From Heterobilharzia americana (Eukaryota; Platyhelminthes; Trematoda; Strigeidida; Schistosomatidae), in contig CALYCZ020000157.1 of assembly GCA_944470555.2 (NCBI GenBank), forward strand, positions 1 through 64,000: a stretch of 64,000 bases of DNA, given 5' to 3'. The position numbers and the translations under genes are program-made. Below the pieces are notes generated by a model. The model worked only from the letters and a program-made list of their open reading frames with translations. It was not told the DNA's origin and searched no databases. This document shows, piece by piece, positions 9,101 through 18,321 of the stretch. How positions within the stretch are numbered: the first letter of the stretch is position 1; each line of letters starts with the position of its first letter.

Positions 9101-11355
9101 TTTTTGACCCACTAGGCCTCATCGCCCCAGTTTGTCTTCCGGCCAAGCAGCTATTGCAGAATCTTTGCAAATCTCATGCTGGTTGGGATACACCCCTGAG
9201 TTCCAATGACCTATCCCTATGGATGGATTGGATGAGGTTCATGAAGAATCTTGGGCAAATCTCCGTACCCAGAAGTATCAAGAAGGAGGATAAGAGTGAG
9301 ATGAGTAAGATTGAGTTGCACTTATTTTGCGATGCCTCTGAATCTGGTTATGGAGCGGTGGCTTATTCGTGGAACGTTCCAAAAAACACGCCACCCTACA
9401 GCATACTGCTTTATAGCAAATCCCGGGTTGCCCCTCTGAAAACGGTGACAGTGCCGAGATTAGAGTTAGCTGCGGCAGTATTGAGTGCACGAATGAGTGA
9501 AATTTTGAGGAAGAACCTCCCAAATAGCTTTGACAAGACTTATTTTTGGACAGATTCTATGATTGTTTTGTACTATATTAGAAATACAGAGAGTCGGTAT
9601 AGTACGTTTGTGGCCAACCGTCTAGCCATTATTCACCAGTATTCATCCCCAAATCAGTGGGGGTACGTTAAATCTGAAGAGAATCCCGCAGATTGGACAT
9701 CAAGAGGCATACGAAAAGCGTGTGAATTAGCGTCTTGGATTCAGGGCCCCTCTTTTCTGGGAACCCGACAGTTTTCAAGTACCACAGACCTCTGCTGGAA
9801 GGAACCACCGAAAAATGTCGAATTGAAGAGGTCGGTCCGAACAAACACAAACGTTACTGAGCTCACTGCTGATCCGATTTTGGCGTATCATTCGGACTGG
9901 GTGAGGCTGATTAAAGCTGTGGCATGGCTTAAGAGATATGTGGTCTACATATCCGTTATGTATTCGCGTCGCCAAGGTGTGTCACTGAATGTTGGCTATC
10001 TAACAGCCGATGAACTGGAAGCTGCTAGACATAAAGTATTATGTATGGTACAACAGGAGGTATATGGAGAATTAATAAAGGAACTCCGAGAAAAGGGTAG
10101 TTGTGAGACTGAAGAAGGTGAATTGCAAAGGTTGTCACCTATACTTGTGGATGGATTGGTCTGCGTCGGTGGGAGGTTGAACTATTCCGACTATCCACTT
10201 ACTTTTAAGCATCCGGTTATCCTCCCCAGACATCACTTCGTGACTGAGCTGATCATAAGGCATTATCATATTATAGAAGGACATACTGGTACTTCGCAAG
10301 TCCTGGCCACTCTACGAAGAAACTATTGGATAATTAAGGGGATCAGTGCGGTCAAACGGGTGATAAGAAAGTGCATAGAGTGCCGACGATTGAAAGCTGC
10401 ACTGGGTCAGCAGATGATGGCCCCTTTACCGGTCTGTCGCGTGCAGAAAGGATGGTTTTGCTTCTCGTCAGTGGGAATTGATTATTTTGGACCACTCATG
10501 GTTCGCCAGGGAAGGAGAGAGGAAAAGAGGTACGGGTGTGTGTTTACTTGTCTCCAGACGCGAGCCATACATTTAGAGGTAGCTTTCAACCTAGGCACCG
10601 ACGCCTTTATAATGGCTGTAATGAGGTTCATAGGAAGAAGAGGAACACCTGCAGAGATATACAGTGATAATGGTTCCAACTTTGTTGGAGCGATTTCGGA
10701 ACTAAGACAACTGGTGAGTGTGTGGGATAGACGACGAATCAATGATGCCATGGTGTCAAAGGGGATACGATGGAGTTTCAACCCCCCGCAAGCGAGTCAT
10801 CGAGGTGGGATATGGGAAAGGATGATACGTTCTGTACGCAGGTTATTGATGGTCATATCCAAAGAGCAGACTCTGCATGATGATACATTAGCCACCTACT
10901 TCGTGGAGATAGAAAGAATTTTGAACAATCGTCCTATTGTTCCCATGACGACCGACCCAAAAGACGAGTTAGCTCTCACTCCCAATAGCTTATTGTTATT
11001 GAGAGATAGTGGAGGAATAGTCGTGGAGGGCACTATTGCCGATAATTACGTCAGACGTTGGAAACAAGTTAATTACTTAGCTGACGTATTTTGGCGCCGA
11101 TGGATGAAAGAGTATCTACCATGCTTGCAAACTCGTCAGAAGTGGTTGGGAAGGAAAAGAAATTTCAAGGAGGGAGATGTGGTGATTGTGGCCTCTGAAA
11201 AAACACCACGTGGTTCCTGGCCTTTGGGAGTGATCGAAACATGCGAGAAGGACGAAGACGATTTAGTAAGAACTGTGATGGTGCGTATGAAGGAAGGTAC
11301 CGTGAGAAGAGATATAGGAAAGCTTTGTCTTCTTGAGGGAGTAGAAGAAAGATAG
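6169..11355 (+). CDS. BEL/Pao gag-pol polyprotein, intact (left arm)
   Basis: One uninterrupted frame of 1728 residues from the first in-frame ATG (6169); the frame is open from 6046 but has no earlier ATG. Domain order: a gag region with VELSSFDGHPAKYWKF and a DUF1759-like fold; cysteine/histidine knuckles from C349 to about residue 415; aspartic protease at D464 (LDNGSD, where DSG or DTG is usual); reverse transcriptase from LDCAAKLSG (about 755) with YVDD at 875-878; RNase H with D1055 (FCDASESG) and D1129 (TDSMIV); integrase zinc-binding H1372...C1402/C1405; and an integrase core D1438, D1500, E1550, the last two separated by 49 residues. The order PR-RT-RH-IN is that of BEL/Pao, and Saci-1 is the schistosome member I would compare it with. 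All catalytic residues I can check are present. It differs from the right-arm protein by G instead of R in RRDIGKLC near the end. It lacks a 3' LTR, so it could not make a normal full cDNA. Confidence 0.93.
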   Translation: MSMDPTSDTKQVPLDVISCRGSDNGTVIDYSKTSPCRTSAQLKVRQLDERQELELREFKAKQRQERLRLHKELNLDVNGGLGDTFSLDDDIKCHKSVCLGIDPHSSSDRETTSQASSAENKGVAATLPCVSVGHELPKVELSSFDGHPAKYWKFMRQFELYVVSKVDDDGQRLLYLLHYCKGKAREAIEECIMLPPSAGYRRARDILKRLFGRTHEVSRALLQDLMECSNIEQNDAEAMSRLAIKMENCAIALEQMDYTADLNSLRTLEGIVKKLPRVLQMKWAETVEKLTETEREPTFAELTQFVSARASILLSRFGQLATSSRRPDSKIACSTQQLVPVGGVLKPSCIFCGGNHVVTKCTTFLSLPVDERWSKAKETGCCFSCLKRGHRSVECKIHRVCSVEGCKAYHHPLLHKKTHHAVGEQPEKGSCGCTESLRESVCLGLLPVRVKHGNKEVYGYAILDNGSDTTLITKDVLQLLGLSTDGTKTIIKTVSGSRLADSVSKPFEVYSLDGNECILIDRAVVARDLPVRRPKGSMRESIKRWPHLTDVPWTEVEDGEVLLLIGCDVPEAHWVLDQKLGGRKSPYAVRSLLGWVVFGPTSFREHRERVVNCMSRSDLLVDQWKKIYDYEFSDLYSGDKSLSLDDLAAVNIVQRGTYWDNGHFVVPLPWKMESKRVYGGCEVARRRLESLKRRLISSESLRESYTSAMEETIRKGYAAVAPEPQLNPSYRPRWYLPHHAVFNPKKPGKVRVVLDCAAKLSGTSLNDFLYQGPDTTANLVGILLRFRKEPIALTSDVEEMFMQVKVPEFDRGALRFLWWPQGDFSKEPIEYQMTSHPFGAVSSPFCAYFAMAKTAETYANDYDSYVVEAVKHNFYVDDCLVSFASPGEAKTFVKQSTELLLRGGFKLKKWVTNSEAVRVVLPGLSHTENSVDLRVSQGSIHRALGLEWDTMHDVFKFRFEPVEKPFTKRGLLSTVSALFDPLGLIAPVCLPAKQLLQNLCKSHAGWDTPLSSNDLSLWMDWMRFMKNLGQISVPRSIKKEDKSEMSKIELHLFCDASESGYGAVAYSWNVPKNTPPYSILLYSKSRVAPLKTVTVPRLELAAAVLSARMSEILRKNLPNSFDKTYFWTDSMIVLYYIRNTESRYSTFVANRLAIIHQYSSPNQWGYVKSEENPADWTSRGIRKACELASWIQGPSFLGTRQFSSTTDLCWKEPPKNVELKRSVRTNTNVTELTADPILAYHSDWVRLIKAVAWLKRYVVYISVMYSRRQGVSLNVGYLTADELEAARHKVLCMVQQEVYGELIKELREKGSCETEEGELQRLSPILVDGLVCVGGRLNYSDYPLTFKHPVILPRHHFVTELIIRHYHIIEGHTGTSQVLATLRRNYWIIKGISAVKRVIRKCIECRRLKAALGQQMMAPLPVCRVQKGWFCFSSVGIDYFGPLMVRQGRREEKRYGCVFTCLQTRAIHLEVAFNLGTDAFIMAVMRFIGRRGTPAEIYSDNGSNFVGAISELRQLVSVWDRRRINDAMVSKGIRWSFNPPQASHRGGIWERMIRSVRRLLMVISKEQTLHDDTLATYFVEIERILNNRPIVPMTTDPKDELALTPNSLLLLRDSGGIVVEGTIADNYVRRWKQVNYLADVFWRRWMKEYLPCLQTRQKWLGRKRNFKEGDVVIVASEKTPRGSWPLGVIETCEKDEDDLVRTVMVRMKEGTVRRDIGKLCLLEGVEER

Positions 11356-11402
11356 AGTACGCAGACAGCTAGGTAGATAGAGCCACGGCTGAATACACTG
11401 AG

Positions 11403-11464
11403 AGCAGACCCGTCTCCAACGCATATTCTATCTGCGACAAACCAGAGCGCCAGGATTCAGAGGT
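11403..11464 (+). repeat. 62-bp direct repeat, right of BEL (left arm)
   Basis: Second copy of the gag segment at 5281-5342, identical by eye. Gypsy gag continues from its right end without loss, so this is a true duplication. Confidence 0.92.
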
Positions 11465-11729
11465 GACAAAGCTGTGCAGCTCTGTGAAACAGTTGCTACG
11501 ATCTCGAAGTCGTAGCTCACGTAGCACTTCACAGAAACGCACCCTGGCGCATCGCAGCAAATCGCGTGGTAGCCCTAAGACTAAACCTAGCAGGGTGGAA
11601 AACCCTGAATGGTGCTGCTTTCATAACACTTACGGAGATGAAGCCAGAAAATGTCGTAAACCATGCCGTTTTAAGAAGGACACAAACTCGGGGAACGGTC
11701 ACGCCGGCACGCGCTCGCGGCAACCGTAG
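11403..11729 (+). pseudogene. Gypsy gag, C-terminal part with CHCC zinc motif (left arm)
   Basis: The frame continues gag after the BEL insertion: an arginine/serine-rich stretch (LRSRSRSSRSTSQ), then a CX2HX9CX3C cluster (C, H, C, C within CCFHNTYGDEARKCRKPC), and a stop at 11727-11729. This CHCC arrangement replaces the usual CCHC knuckle and is a recognised mark of CsRn1-clade gypsy elements. Protease follows in the -1 frame, so gag-pol would need a -1 frameshift or re-initiation. Confidence 0.85.
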
Positions 11730-11743
11730 CCGGCGGAAACGGC

Positions 11744-12295
11744 CGTTTGCTCTACGTCACCGACATTGAGACGAAAGTCCGCTACCTCGTCGACACCGGC
11801 GCAGAAGTTAGCGTCCTTCCCGCACCGACAAAGGAGCGTCATCTCGACCCATCCTTCAATCTTCAAGCAGCCAACGGTAAGGCAATCGCGACATTCGGGA
11901 GACAGTATGCCTACCTCAACTTAGGTTTACGTAAACCTATCCACTGGATCTTCCTCCTTGCTGACGTTTCTATGCCCATCATTGGCATAGATTTGCTAAA
12001 CCATTACGATCTACTCGTAGATGCTCGCCGTCGACGACTGATAGATAACAACACAAAGTTATCCATTGGCGGCACCACCTATTTAGGTCCGAGTTTAGTC
12101 ATCGTTAGAACCAAACAATCAGGCGACGCGTCCTACCAAGCAGTTTTGGAGAAATATCCAGAGTTGCAGCAACCGAAGCACACTCTTCCGTGCGTAACCA
12201 GCAATGTTATGCATCACGTGACAACCACAGGTCCACCTGTGACATCCAAAGCGCGCCGTTTAGCCCCCGATAAGCTCAAAACGGCGAAAAGCTAA
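11744..12295 (+). pseudogene. Gypsy protease and pol N-terminal part (left arm)
   Basis: Retroviral-type aspartic protease with active site VDTGAEVSVLP about 20 residues in, followed by a PIIGIDLLNHYDLLVD-type flap region. The frame ends at a TAA (12293-12295), where both arms read AGC TAA TTC. The downstream frame resumes two codons later with FDHMLELG, so the stop is a nonsense change in the linker to reverse transcriptase. Because both arms share it, it predates the duplication. The left arm has at least four differences from the right within 12.09-12.20 kb. Confidence 0.85.
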
Positions 12296-12856
12296 TTCGA
12301 CCACATGCTGGAACTGGGCATTATCAGACCGTCAAACAGTCCTTGGGCATCGCCATTGCACATGGTTTCCAAAAAGGATAGCAACGACTGGTGTCCAACC
12401 GGTGATTACCGAAGGCTTAACGCCAAAACAACTCCGGACTGCTACCCGATACCTCACGTTTACGACTTGACTGCAACCTTATGCGGAATGAACATTTTCT
12501 CAAAAATCGACTTGGTCAAAGCGTACAACCAGATACCTATGGCAGCAGAAGATATCGCGAAAACAGCCATTATTACTCCTTTTGGCCTGTTTGAATTCCT
12601 GCGCATGCCATTTGGTCTTCGGAATGCAGCACAAACATTCCAACGCTTTATGGATGATGTCTTCCGTGGTTTGAATTTTGTTCATGTCTACATCGATGAC
12701 TGTCTAATTGCGAGTCCAGATAAGGAAACTCACCTCAAACATTTGGACCTCGCATTCGAAAGACTTAAAAAACATTGCATCACAGTGAACTTACAGAAGT
12801 TGAATCACTCAGCTTCCTTGGGCATACCATTGACAACAAAGGTATACGCCCATTGA
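12296..12856 (+). pseudogene. Gypsy reverse transcriptase, N-terminal part (left arm)
   Basis: Ty3/gypsy reverse transcriptase: GIIRPSNSPWASPLHMV, motif A FSKIDLVKAYNQIPM, motif B FGLRNAAQTFQRFMDDV and the catalytic YIDD near 12690. A deletion shared with the right arm near 12793 shifts the frame; the enzyme continues in the frame starting about 12775. Private left-arm changes include a cysteine in place of R in the WRPTGDYR motif (DWCPTG) and HC for HG near 12778. Confidence 0.88.
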
Positions 12857-13943
12857 GAGATAAAGTGGCGGCTATCACAAACTATCCAGAGCCGACCACT
12901 GTGAAACATCTCCGCACTTTCAATGGCCTGGTAAGTTATTACCGAAGGTTTATCCCTAACTGTGCCTCTGTCATGAGACCACTAACAGATCTACTTCGAG
13001 GAACTACGAAGTTCGTGTCTCTGGACAACGCGGCTAGACTTGCTTTCTCTAAAGTCAAGGAAGCCATTTCGAACGCAACCATGCTTATGCATCATGACCC
13101 CAATGCTCCTTTGAGTATTGCTGTTGATGCATCTGATTCAGCAATTGGAGCAGTTTTGCAACAGTTGACTGACAACCAGTGGCAACCGTTAGCCTTTTTC
13201 TCGAGGCGGCTGCAAGACGCGGAAACAAGATACAGTACATTTGGTAGGGAACTCCTAGCTATGTACTGTTCTGTACGCCATTTTCGACATTCTGTGGAAG
13301 GTCGTGATTTTATTAGTTTCACAGACCACAAACCGTTAACGTTTTCCCTCAGCTCGGCGTCTGACAAATACTCCTCTCGTGAGTCGCGACAGCTGGATTA
13401 CATTTCCCAGTTCACGTCAGATATCCGCCACATTTCTGGAGCAAACAACTCCGCAGCCGACGCACTATCTCGAATAGCTTCGATAAACTATATCGAGGGA
13501 GTTGATCTCGTTGAACTAGCTCGGCGTCAAAAGGAAGACCTTGAGCTGCATCATGAGTTGTCGTCCACAACTCTCAAGCTGCGACTTTGTCCGGTTGGAT
13601 CAGACAAGGATACAATTTTGTGCGATGTCTCTGCTAGTCAACCACGCCCAATAGTTCCGAAGAGTTGTCGACGCAACGTCTTCAATACGTTGCACAAACT
13701 CTCTCATCCAGGTGTACGAGCCACCATTAGGCTTATCGCACAACGTTTCTGCTGGCCTGGGATGAACAAAGACGTTAAGGAGAGGGCTCAGTCGTGCTTA
13801 GCTTGTCAAAAGTGTAAAGTCACGCGACACACGAAAAGCCCCTTAGGCTCATTTCTAGCCCCAGACATGCGTTTCGACCACGTCCATATAGATATTGTAG
13901 GACCCCTACCAGAATCTAATGGATGTACCTACCTTTTCACTGT
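12775..13943 (+). pseudogene. Gypsy reverse transcriptase end, RNase H and integrase N-part (left arm)
   Basis: The frame carries the reverse transcriptase connection ([14 protein letters not shown]), RNase H ([30 protein letters not shown]) and the integrase HHCC zinc domain ([11 protein letters not shown]...CLACQKCK), and enters the core at [12 protein letters not shown]. One missing C near 13941 (CACTGTG against CACTCGTG in the right arm) shifts the frame, so residues up to 14109 are out of frame. The right arm keeps this frame open. Confidence 0.88.
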
Positions 13944-14815
13944 GTTGATCGTTTCACACGATGGCCGGAAGCAGTACCTATTAAGGATATTACTGCTGAA
14001 ACAGTTGCTCGTGTTTTCGTCGAAAGATGGATCGCGAACTTCGGATGTCCATCCTACGTCACAACCGACCGTGGGCGCCAATTTGAGTGTGGATTATTTC
14101 ACGCTCTAACGGCACTTTTAGGTTGCACTCGGTTCCGAACGACAGCCTACCATCCACAAGCAAATGGCATGGTAGAGCGTTTCCATCGACAGCTGAAAGC
14201 TTCCCTTTCAGCTACAAACATACCTCAGTGGACCGAGGCTCTGCCTCTAGTCCTACTAGGTATTCGTAACGCGTTGAAAGTTGATGCTGGATGCACTCCT
14301 GCAGAACTCGTCTATGGGACCACTCTTCGCCTACCAGGTGAGTTTGTTTCCCCTTCAACTTTCAAACATCTTTCCGACAGGGCATCTTACGTGACTAGGC
14401 TTACAAACGCAATGCGTTCAGTTAGGCCTTCTCCAATTAGACCTCAAACGACTGATGTTTTCGTTCACCCTAGTTTACAGAAGACATCACACGTGTTTGT
14501 TCGCCACGATGCCGTTCATCAACCACTTGAACCACCCTACGACGGGCCGTTCAAAGTGATTAAGCGACACGAGAAATTGTGTATAATTGAGCGAAACGGA
14601 TGTGAAGATACTGTTTGGAACCAGCGTATTTCGAAGGCAACCCCATTATAAGTGACATTTCAGCTCGCTACATCCGACCACCGGATTACTCAATTATCGA
14701 AATTCTTGACGATGTGCCTGGTAATGCCCAGCTGCAACGACCATCGGCACAACAAAAAATACGATCACGTCGAACCGTCAACTTCCCAGAGTATCTGAAG
14801 TCATATTCAAAGTAG
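13923..14815 (+). pseudogene. Gypsy integrase core and C-terminal tail (left arm)
   Basis: Frame 13923-14651 holds the rest of the integrase: [10 protein letters not shown] (second catalytic D), [16 protein letters not shown] (catalytic E), and a GPY/F-type module [15 protein letters not shown] short deletion shared with the right arm near 14611 removes the SIDR-like residues seen at 1.1 kb, so the last part is in another frame (14615-14815, stop at 14813). Confidence 0.87.
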
Positions 14816-15299
14816 CGGTGTGTGTGCCAACGATGCTTCGTGTCATCGAGGCACCAATTTTCTTATTGACCGCCAATGCACATCCCTCGTTAACTTTGCC
14901 TTCTTATATCAATTTTTATTACCATCCAATGAAACTTTTTTTTTAAAAACGGTGAAAATAGGCGTGAATTTTCATTTTTCGATATGTTTACATATAGATA
15001 ATTCCCATTTTTACAAAACTTTTTCGTGGTATTAAAGACTTTTATTTATATTCCAGGTGCAACGAGCACTGGATGGAACGTCAAAAGGAACTGATGACCG
15101 CGATCGACGTCTAATTCGATTTATTGTATTTTATTTATTTAATTGCCACGACACCCTAGAATAAGTTCAGACAACCAGGGGCCACTTCACGCAGTGAGCC
15201 CATCGGAAGAGTTTTACCAGTGGAGAAACCACTGGGATTTTACTCCCGGCTGGTATCGTCTTAGGGTTCTCACGAACCCACTACGGGGGGGGAGTGATC
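14816..15299 (+). other. Gypsy 3' untranslated region and polypurine tract (left arm)
   Basis: Non-coding sequence between the end of pol and the 3' LTR. A purine run GGGGGGGGAG at 15285-15294, five bases before the LTR, is the likely plus-strand primer; the right arm has nine Gs against eight here. Confidence 0.75.
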
Positions 15300-15602
15300 T
15301 GTAGCGTCACACACTCCCCCAAAATCAATAGCCTAGGATTTGACGACTTTCGACATTGATGCTGACCTTGATAGTGTAACTGGACTCGCTAAGCTGAAGG
15401 CACCAGTCAAGCATACTCGCCATTTGGCACGCTGTCGTGTTACGTTGCATTGCTCGTATTCGACTCTCTAGCCAGTTAGTTGGAACGCATCGGTATTTTG
15501 GCACAACCATCCAAATACACTATTCCATCCGACTACACTATCGTGTTCTTCCTTGGTCTCGCATTCGTGGGTATGTAACAAGTCCGAATAATTAGTGATT
15601 GG
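15300..15602 (+). repeat. Gypsy 3' LTR, truncated (left arm)
   Basis: Starts TGTAGCGTCACACAC and matches the LTR up to GATTGG, where it is cut after 303 of 335 bp. RTE sequence follows at once. The cut is also the inner limit of the palindrome. Confidence 0.88.
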
Positions 15603-15770
15603 ACGTCCGAGGGTGATATGTAGGAGATCGTGCGAGGAGGAAATGAGAGCTTCTGGGCTGTCGTGGAGCCAGGTTCAAAAGATTTCACAGAACAGAATAG
15701 AATGGAGACGTTCTACTGACGCCCTATGTTCCATTAGGAACCCAAGGGACTAACAATAATAATAAGCATT
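15603..15770 (+). pseudogene. RTE 3' end, continuation of the element at 2960-4294
   Basis: In plus-strand translation this reads RPRVICRRSCEEEMRA...WRRSTDALCS and a stop, the usual RTE C-terminus, followed by AACAATAATAATAAG, an RTE-style simple-repeat 3' tail. The same end appears inverted at 37578-37760. About 15-20 codons expected between GDIA (4294) and RPRV are missing, together with the end of the gypsy LTR. Confidence 0.82.
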
Positions 15771-16560
15771 AACTCATCATAAAAGTGACCAGCATAGTCG
15801 AACACTTACCTACTGCAAGGCTGTCAGTATTCATGAAAACGAAGGAAAAGATGCTCCGGAAGTACATTTGATGCATTCAAACAAGTCTACTGCTTCTGAA
15901 TGCTGGAGATGGAAAAGAGAAGACATTTAGCTTTCAGTCATGTTATTCATCAAGATTATGAATCTTTGTTGTGGAATGGTATTAACATGCATGAACTATA
16001 CAGTCCTGGAATCATCAACGAAGTACAATATGTAAACAACTCATGCATACATTCCCTCACAAACTTTTCGTCATTATCTCAAGCAAAAAGTACAAACTGT
16101 TACAATGGAAGTATTAGCTTCAAGCTTTATTTTTCTCCTGGCAATACCTGTAGTGTCTAGATACAAAACTGGTTTTTTCTGTTAGTGCGAAGACAATACT
16201 TCTACTTGTCCAACTTGTAAGTTTTTTGCACACATTCTGTTGGGATGTTTCATTATATGAACATGCAGCACTTATATCTTCTAGTGACAACGGGTAGGGA
16301 TTCAGATTACCCTCCATGAAGATGCATGTAATTTATATATAAACGTATTCATACCTGTAAAAATGGTGTGTGCCTGTATATTCAGGAATAAATATTATTG
16401 TTATTATGTTCGATTCATTTTCGCAATGCCCCGTTGCACTAGATAAGCGTCTATTTTACCGTAAATTCTTATGCTTATAGCTTCGGATACCAAAAGAACC
16501 CACATCGACGGCTTCGGGAATCTGTAATTTTCCACATGATCATGTAATCCAAGTGAATAT
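15771..16560. other. No recognised feature
   Basis: AT-rich sequence with short frames only. I see no motif in them. Confidence 0.4.
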
Positions 16561-16564
16561 CCAC

Positions 16565-17165
16565 TCAAGTGTTATCATTCAATACATGGACATTGTGGAA
16601 ACGCGTATCTGGGACCAGAAAAGAGCCTAAAAGGCTTTTCGTGTGTCGTATGACTTTACACTCCTGACAAGGTGAACACTACCGAGCCCACTCCTCAACG
16701 TCTTTGTTCATCCCCGGCCAGCAGAAACGTCGTGCAATAAGTCTGATGGTAGCTCGTACACCTGGATCGGTGGTTTGTGTAACGTATCGAAGAACCGCGT
16801 TGATATCTCTTTGGAACCATTGGGTATGGTTGACCAGCAGTGACATCGCATGAAAATGCATCCTTGCCTTGTCTTGTCGCACAGAGTTGTAGCTTGAGAG
16901 CTGTGGACGACAACTCACGGTGCATCTCGAGGTCTTCCTTTTGACACCGAGCTGGTTCAGCGGGATCAACGGCTTCGAGGCGGATTATCGAAGCATTGGC
17001 TACGAAGTTATCTGCTCCAGCAATGTAGCAGATATCTGACGTGAACCGGAAAATGTAATCCGGTTGTCGCGACTCACGAGCGGAGCATTTGTCGGATGGC
17101 GTTCGCCGTTGGCATAATGCGGATAGGCTTCCGATTATCGTCAGGTATGGAAAGTAGCCGTACAT
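16565..17165 (-). pseudogene. Decayed gypsy RNase H/integrase fragment
   Basis: Minus-strand frames (17165-16695 and 16969-16679) contain SARESRQPDYIFRFTSDICYIAG (an RNase H end) and [20 protein letters not shown] (integrase zinc domain), parallel to the palindrome element but with many changes and frameshifts. It is a third, older copy lying between the arms, in the same orientation as the right-arm element. Confidence 0.85.
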
Positions 17166-17229
17166 GGATATAAAAGGTTATCAAAATGAAAACAATACAA
17201 TATATACTAAGACATCAAGAATGCTGACA

Positions 17230-18321
17230 CTCATAAAATGCTCCGATTGGATGACTTTTCTACCAGCGGTAATCTACCTCTAACCCTGACGAATTTTACA
17301 TTATTATTGGTTTTGCTCAGGAAACAATTGCACCCACCAAACTGATCCTGAAGAGAGTTTCATATACTTATAGGAAAACTCGACGAAAACTGAGAAGACT
17401 GAGAAAAGTATTTTGTTTTGGAAGAATTCCATATACTGAATCAGATACATACAACATTCCTTTCACTCCTAGAAGACACCGAATGATAGCACCGCCTGAA
17501 GGGCGTGGGGCACTCGACAGTTTGTCCAAAACGCAAAACCTTTGCAGCATCCTGTGAAAGCTAAAAAAATTCAAAGGGCTTTTTAATAAATCATCTAGAG
17601 CATAAAGGTATAGGTTACCACTATCCACAGGTGATTTGTGAACTTCTCAGTGAGTATTTTCTCAACAGAAGTAACATGTTCCCAGCTCCAGACATCGAAG
17701 CAACCAGTACAAGTGATACTACGATCGGTGGCATAGAATTCAGCTTGAGTATCATTAACGATGCAATTGAAACCCTAAAATCAAATGTCAGCTGGGGGAC
17801 AGACGGGATATCGTCTATAGCCTATGGAAAGGCTGGCAGGTGTATGACAGTCTTTTTACTCAAAATATTGACCCTCTCATTAGATGCTGGGATGTATCCT
17901 TACAGGTGGAAAACTACTTATATACTACCAAAACATAAATCAGGGGCCAAGAACAGCAATAGCAAGTACAAACCAATTAACATAACCCCGGTCATCTCAA
18001 GGATTATGGGAAAGGTGATTAAAAATCAAAAGCCTAATTACTTGCTGGGGTCTAACCACATCACTTATCGCCACCTGGCTTTCTGAAAAGGAAATCTTGC
18101 ACTACAAACCTGCTCGACCCTTTAACGAGATCACCAGCAAAACGGATCAGAAAATGAAAGTGATAATACTTTACTTAGACATCACTAAAGCCTTCGATAG
18201 AGTCCCACACAGCTTGCTTATCAATAGGCTTAGCTACCCCGGGATCTGTAATCCACTTTCAGACTGGTTAAAATCCTTTCTAAGTAACCGTTACCAAATA
18301 ACAAAGTTGGCTTTAAAATTT
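17230..18321 (+). pseudogene. CR1/Jockey-type reverse transcriptase, N-terminal half
   Basis: Plus-strand frames (17300-17630, 17631-18086, 18097-18321) show a linker rich in basic residues, then WGTDGISS, YPYRWKTTYILPKHKSG, a KYKPINITPVISRI motif and motif A LDITKAFDRVPHSLL, ending at LKSFLSNRYQITKLALK where the gypsy LTR of the right arm begins. Motifs B and C are absent. The C-terminal end of the same kind of element, in the same orientation, resumes directly on the far side of the right arm at 30330. Internal stops make it dead. Confidence 0.85.

Larger units (their letters stand above)
5343..11402 (+). mobile_element. BEL/Pao element with a single LTR, inserted in gypsy gag (left arm)
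   Basis: The insert starts with TGTAACGG (LTR), has a primer-site-like sequence at 6033 and one long gag-pol frame, and stops 47 bp after the stop codon. No second LTR is present before gypsy gag resumes at 11403. It is flanked by a 62-bp duplication of gag. The right-arm copy has the same structure, so the odd form existed before the arms were duplicated. Confidence 0.88.
3628..15602 (+). repeat. Left arm of a 12-kb inverted repeat (palindrome)
   Basis: Positions 3628-15602 and 18353-30329 are reverse complements over 11,975 and 11,977 bp. Coordinate sums of matching positions drift only from 33957 (outer end) to 33955 (inner end), through single-base indels near 13941, 14945, 15290 and 15403. 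The arm contains part of an RTE, a complete gypsy internal region and a BEL element. The outer edge falls inside the RTE reverse transcriptase. The inner edge falls inside the gypsy 3' LTR. Confidence 0.95.
4295..15602 (+). mobile_element. CsRn1/Boudicca-type Ty3/gypsy element, left copy, interrupted by BEL
   Basis: Order: 5' LTR 4295-4629, primer site 4640-4658, gag N-part 4768-5342, BEL insertion 5343-11402, gag C-part 11403-11729, protease, reverse transcriptase, RNase H, integrase, polypurine tract 15285-15294, and a 3' LTR from 15300 cut at 15602. The CHCC gag motif and tRNA-Trp-like primer site are traits known for the CsRn1 clade of flatworm gypsy elements. It lies inside an RTE whose sequence continues on both sides, so this is the original insertion site. 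About 33 bp of the 3' LTR and some RTE bases at the junction are missing. The exact family (Boudicca or a Saci element) needs a database search. Confidence 0.9.
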
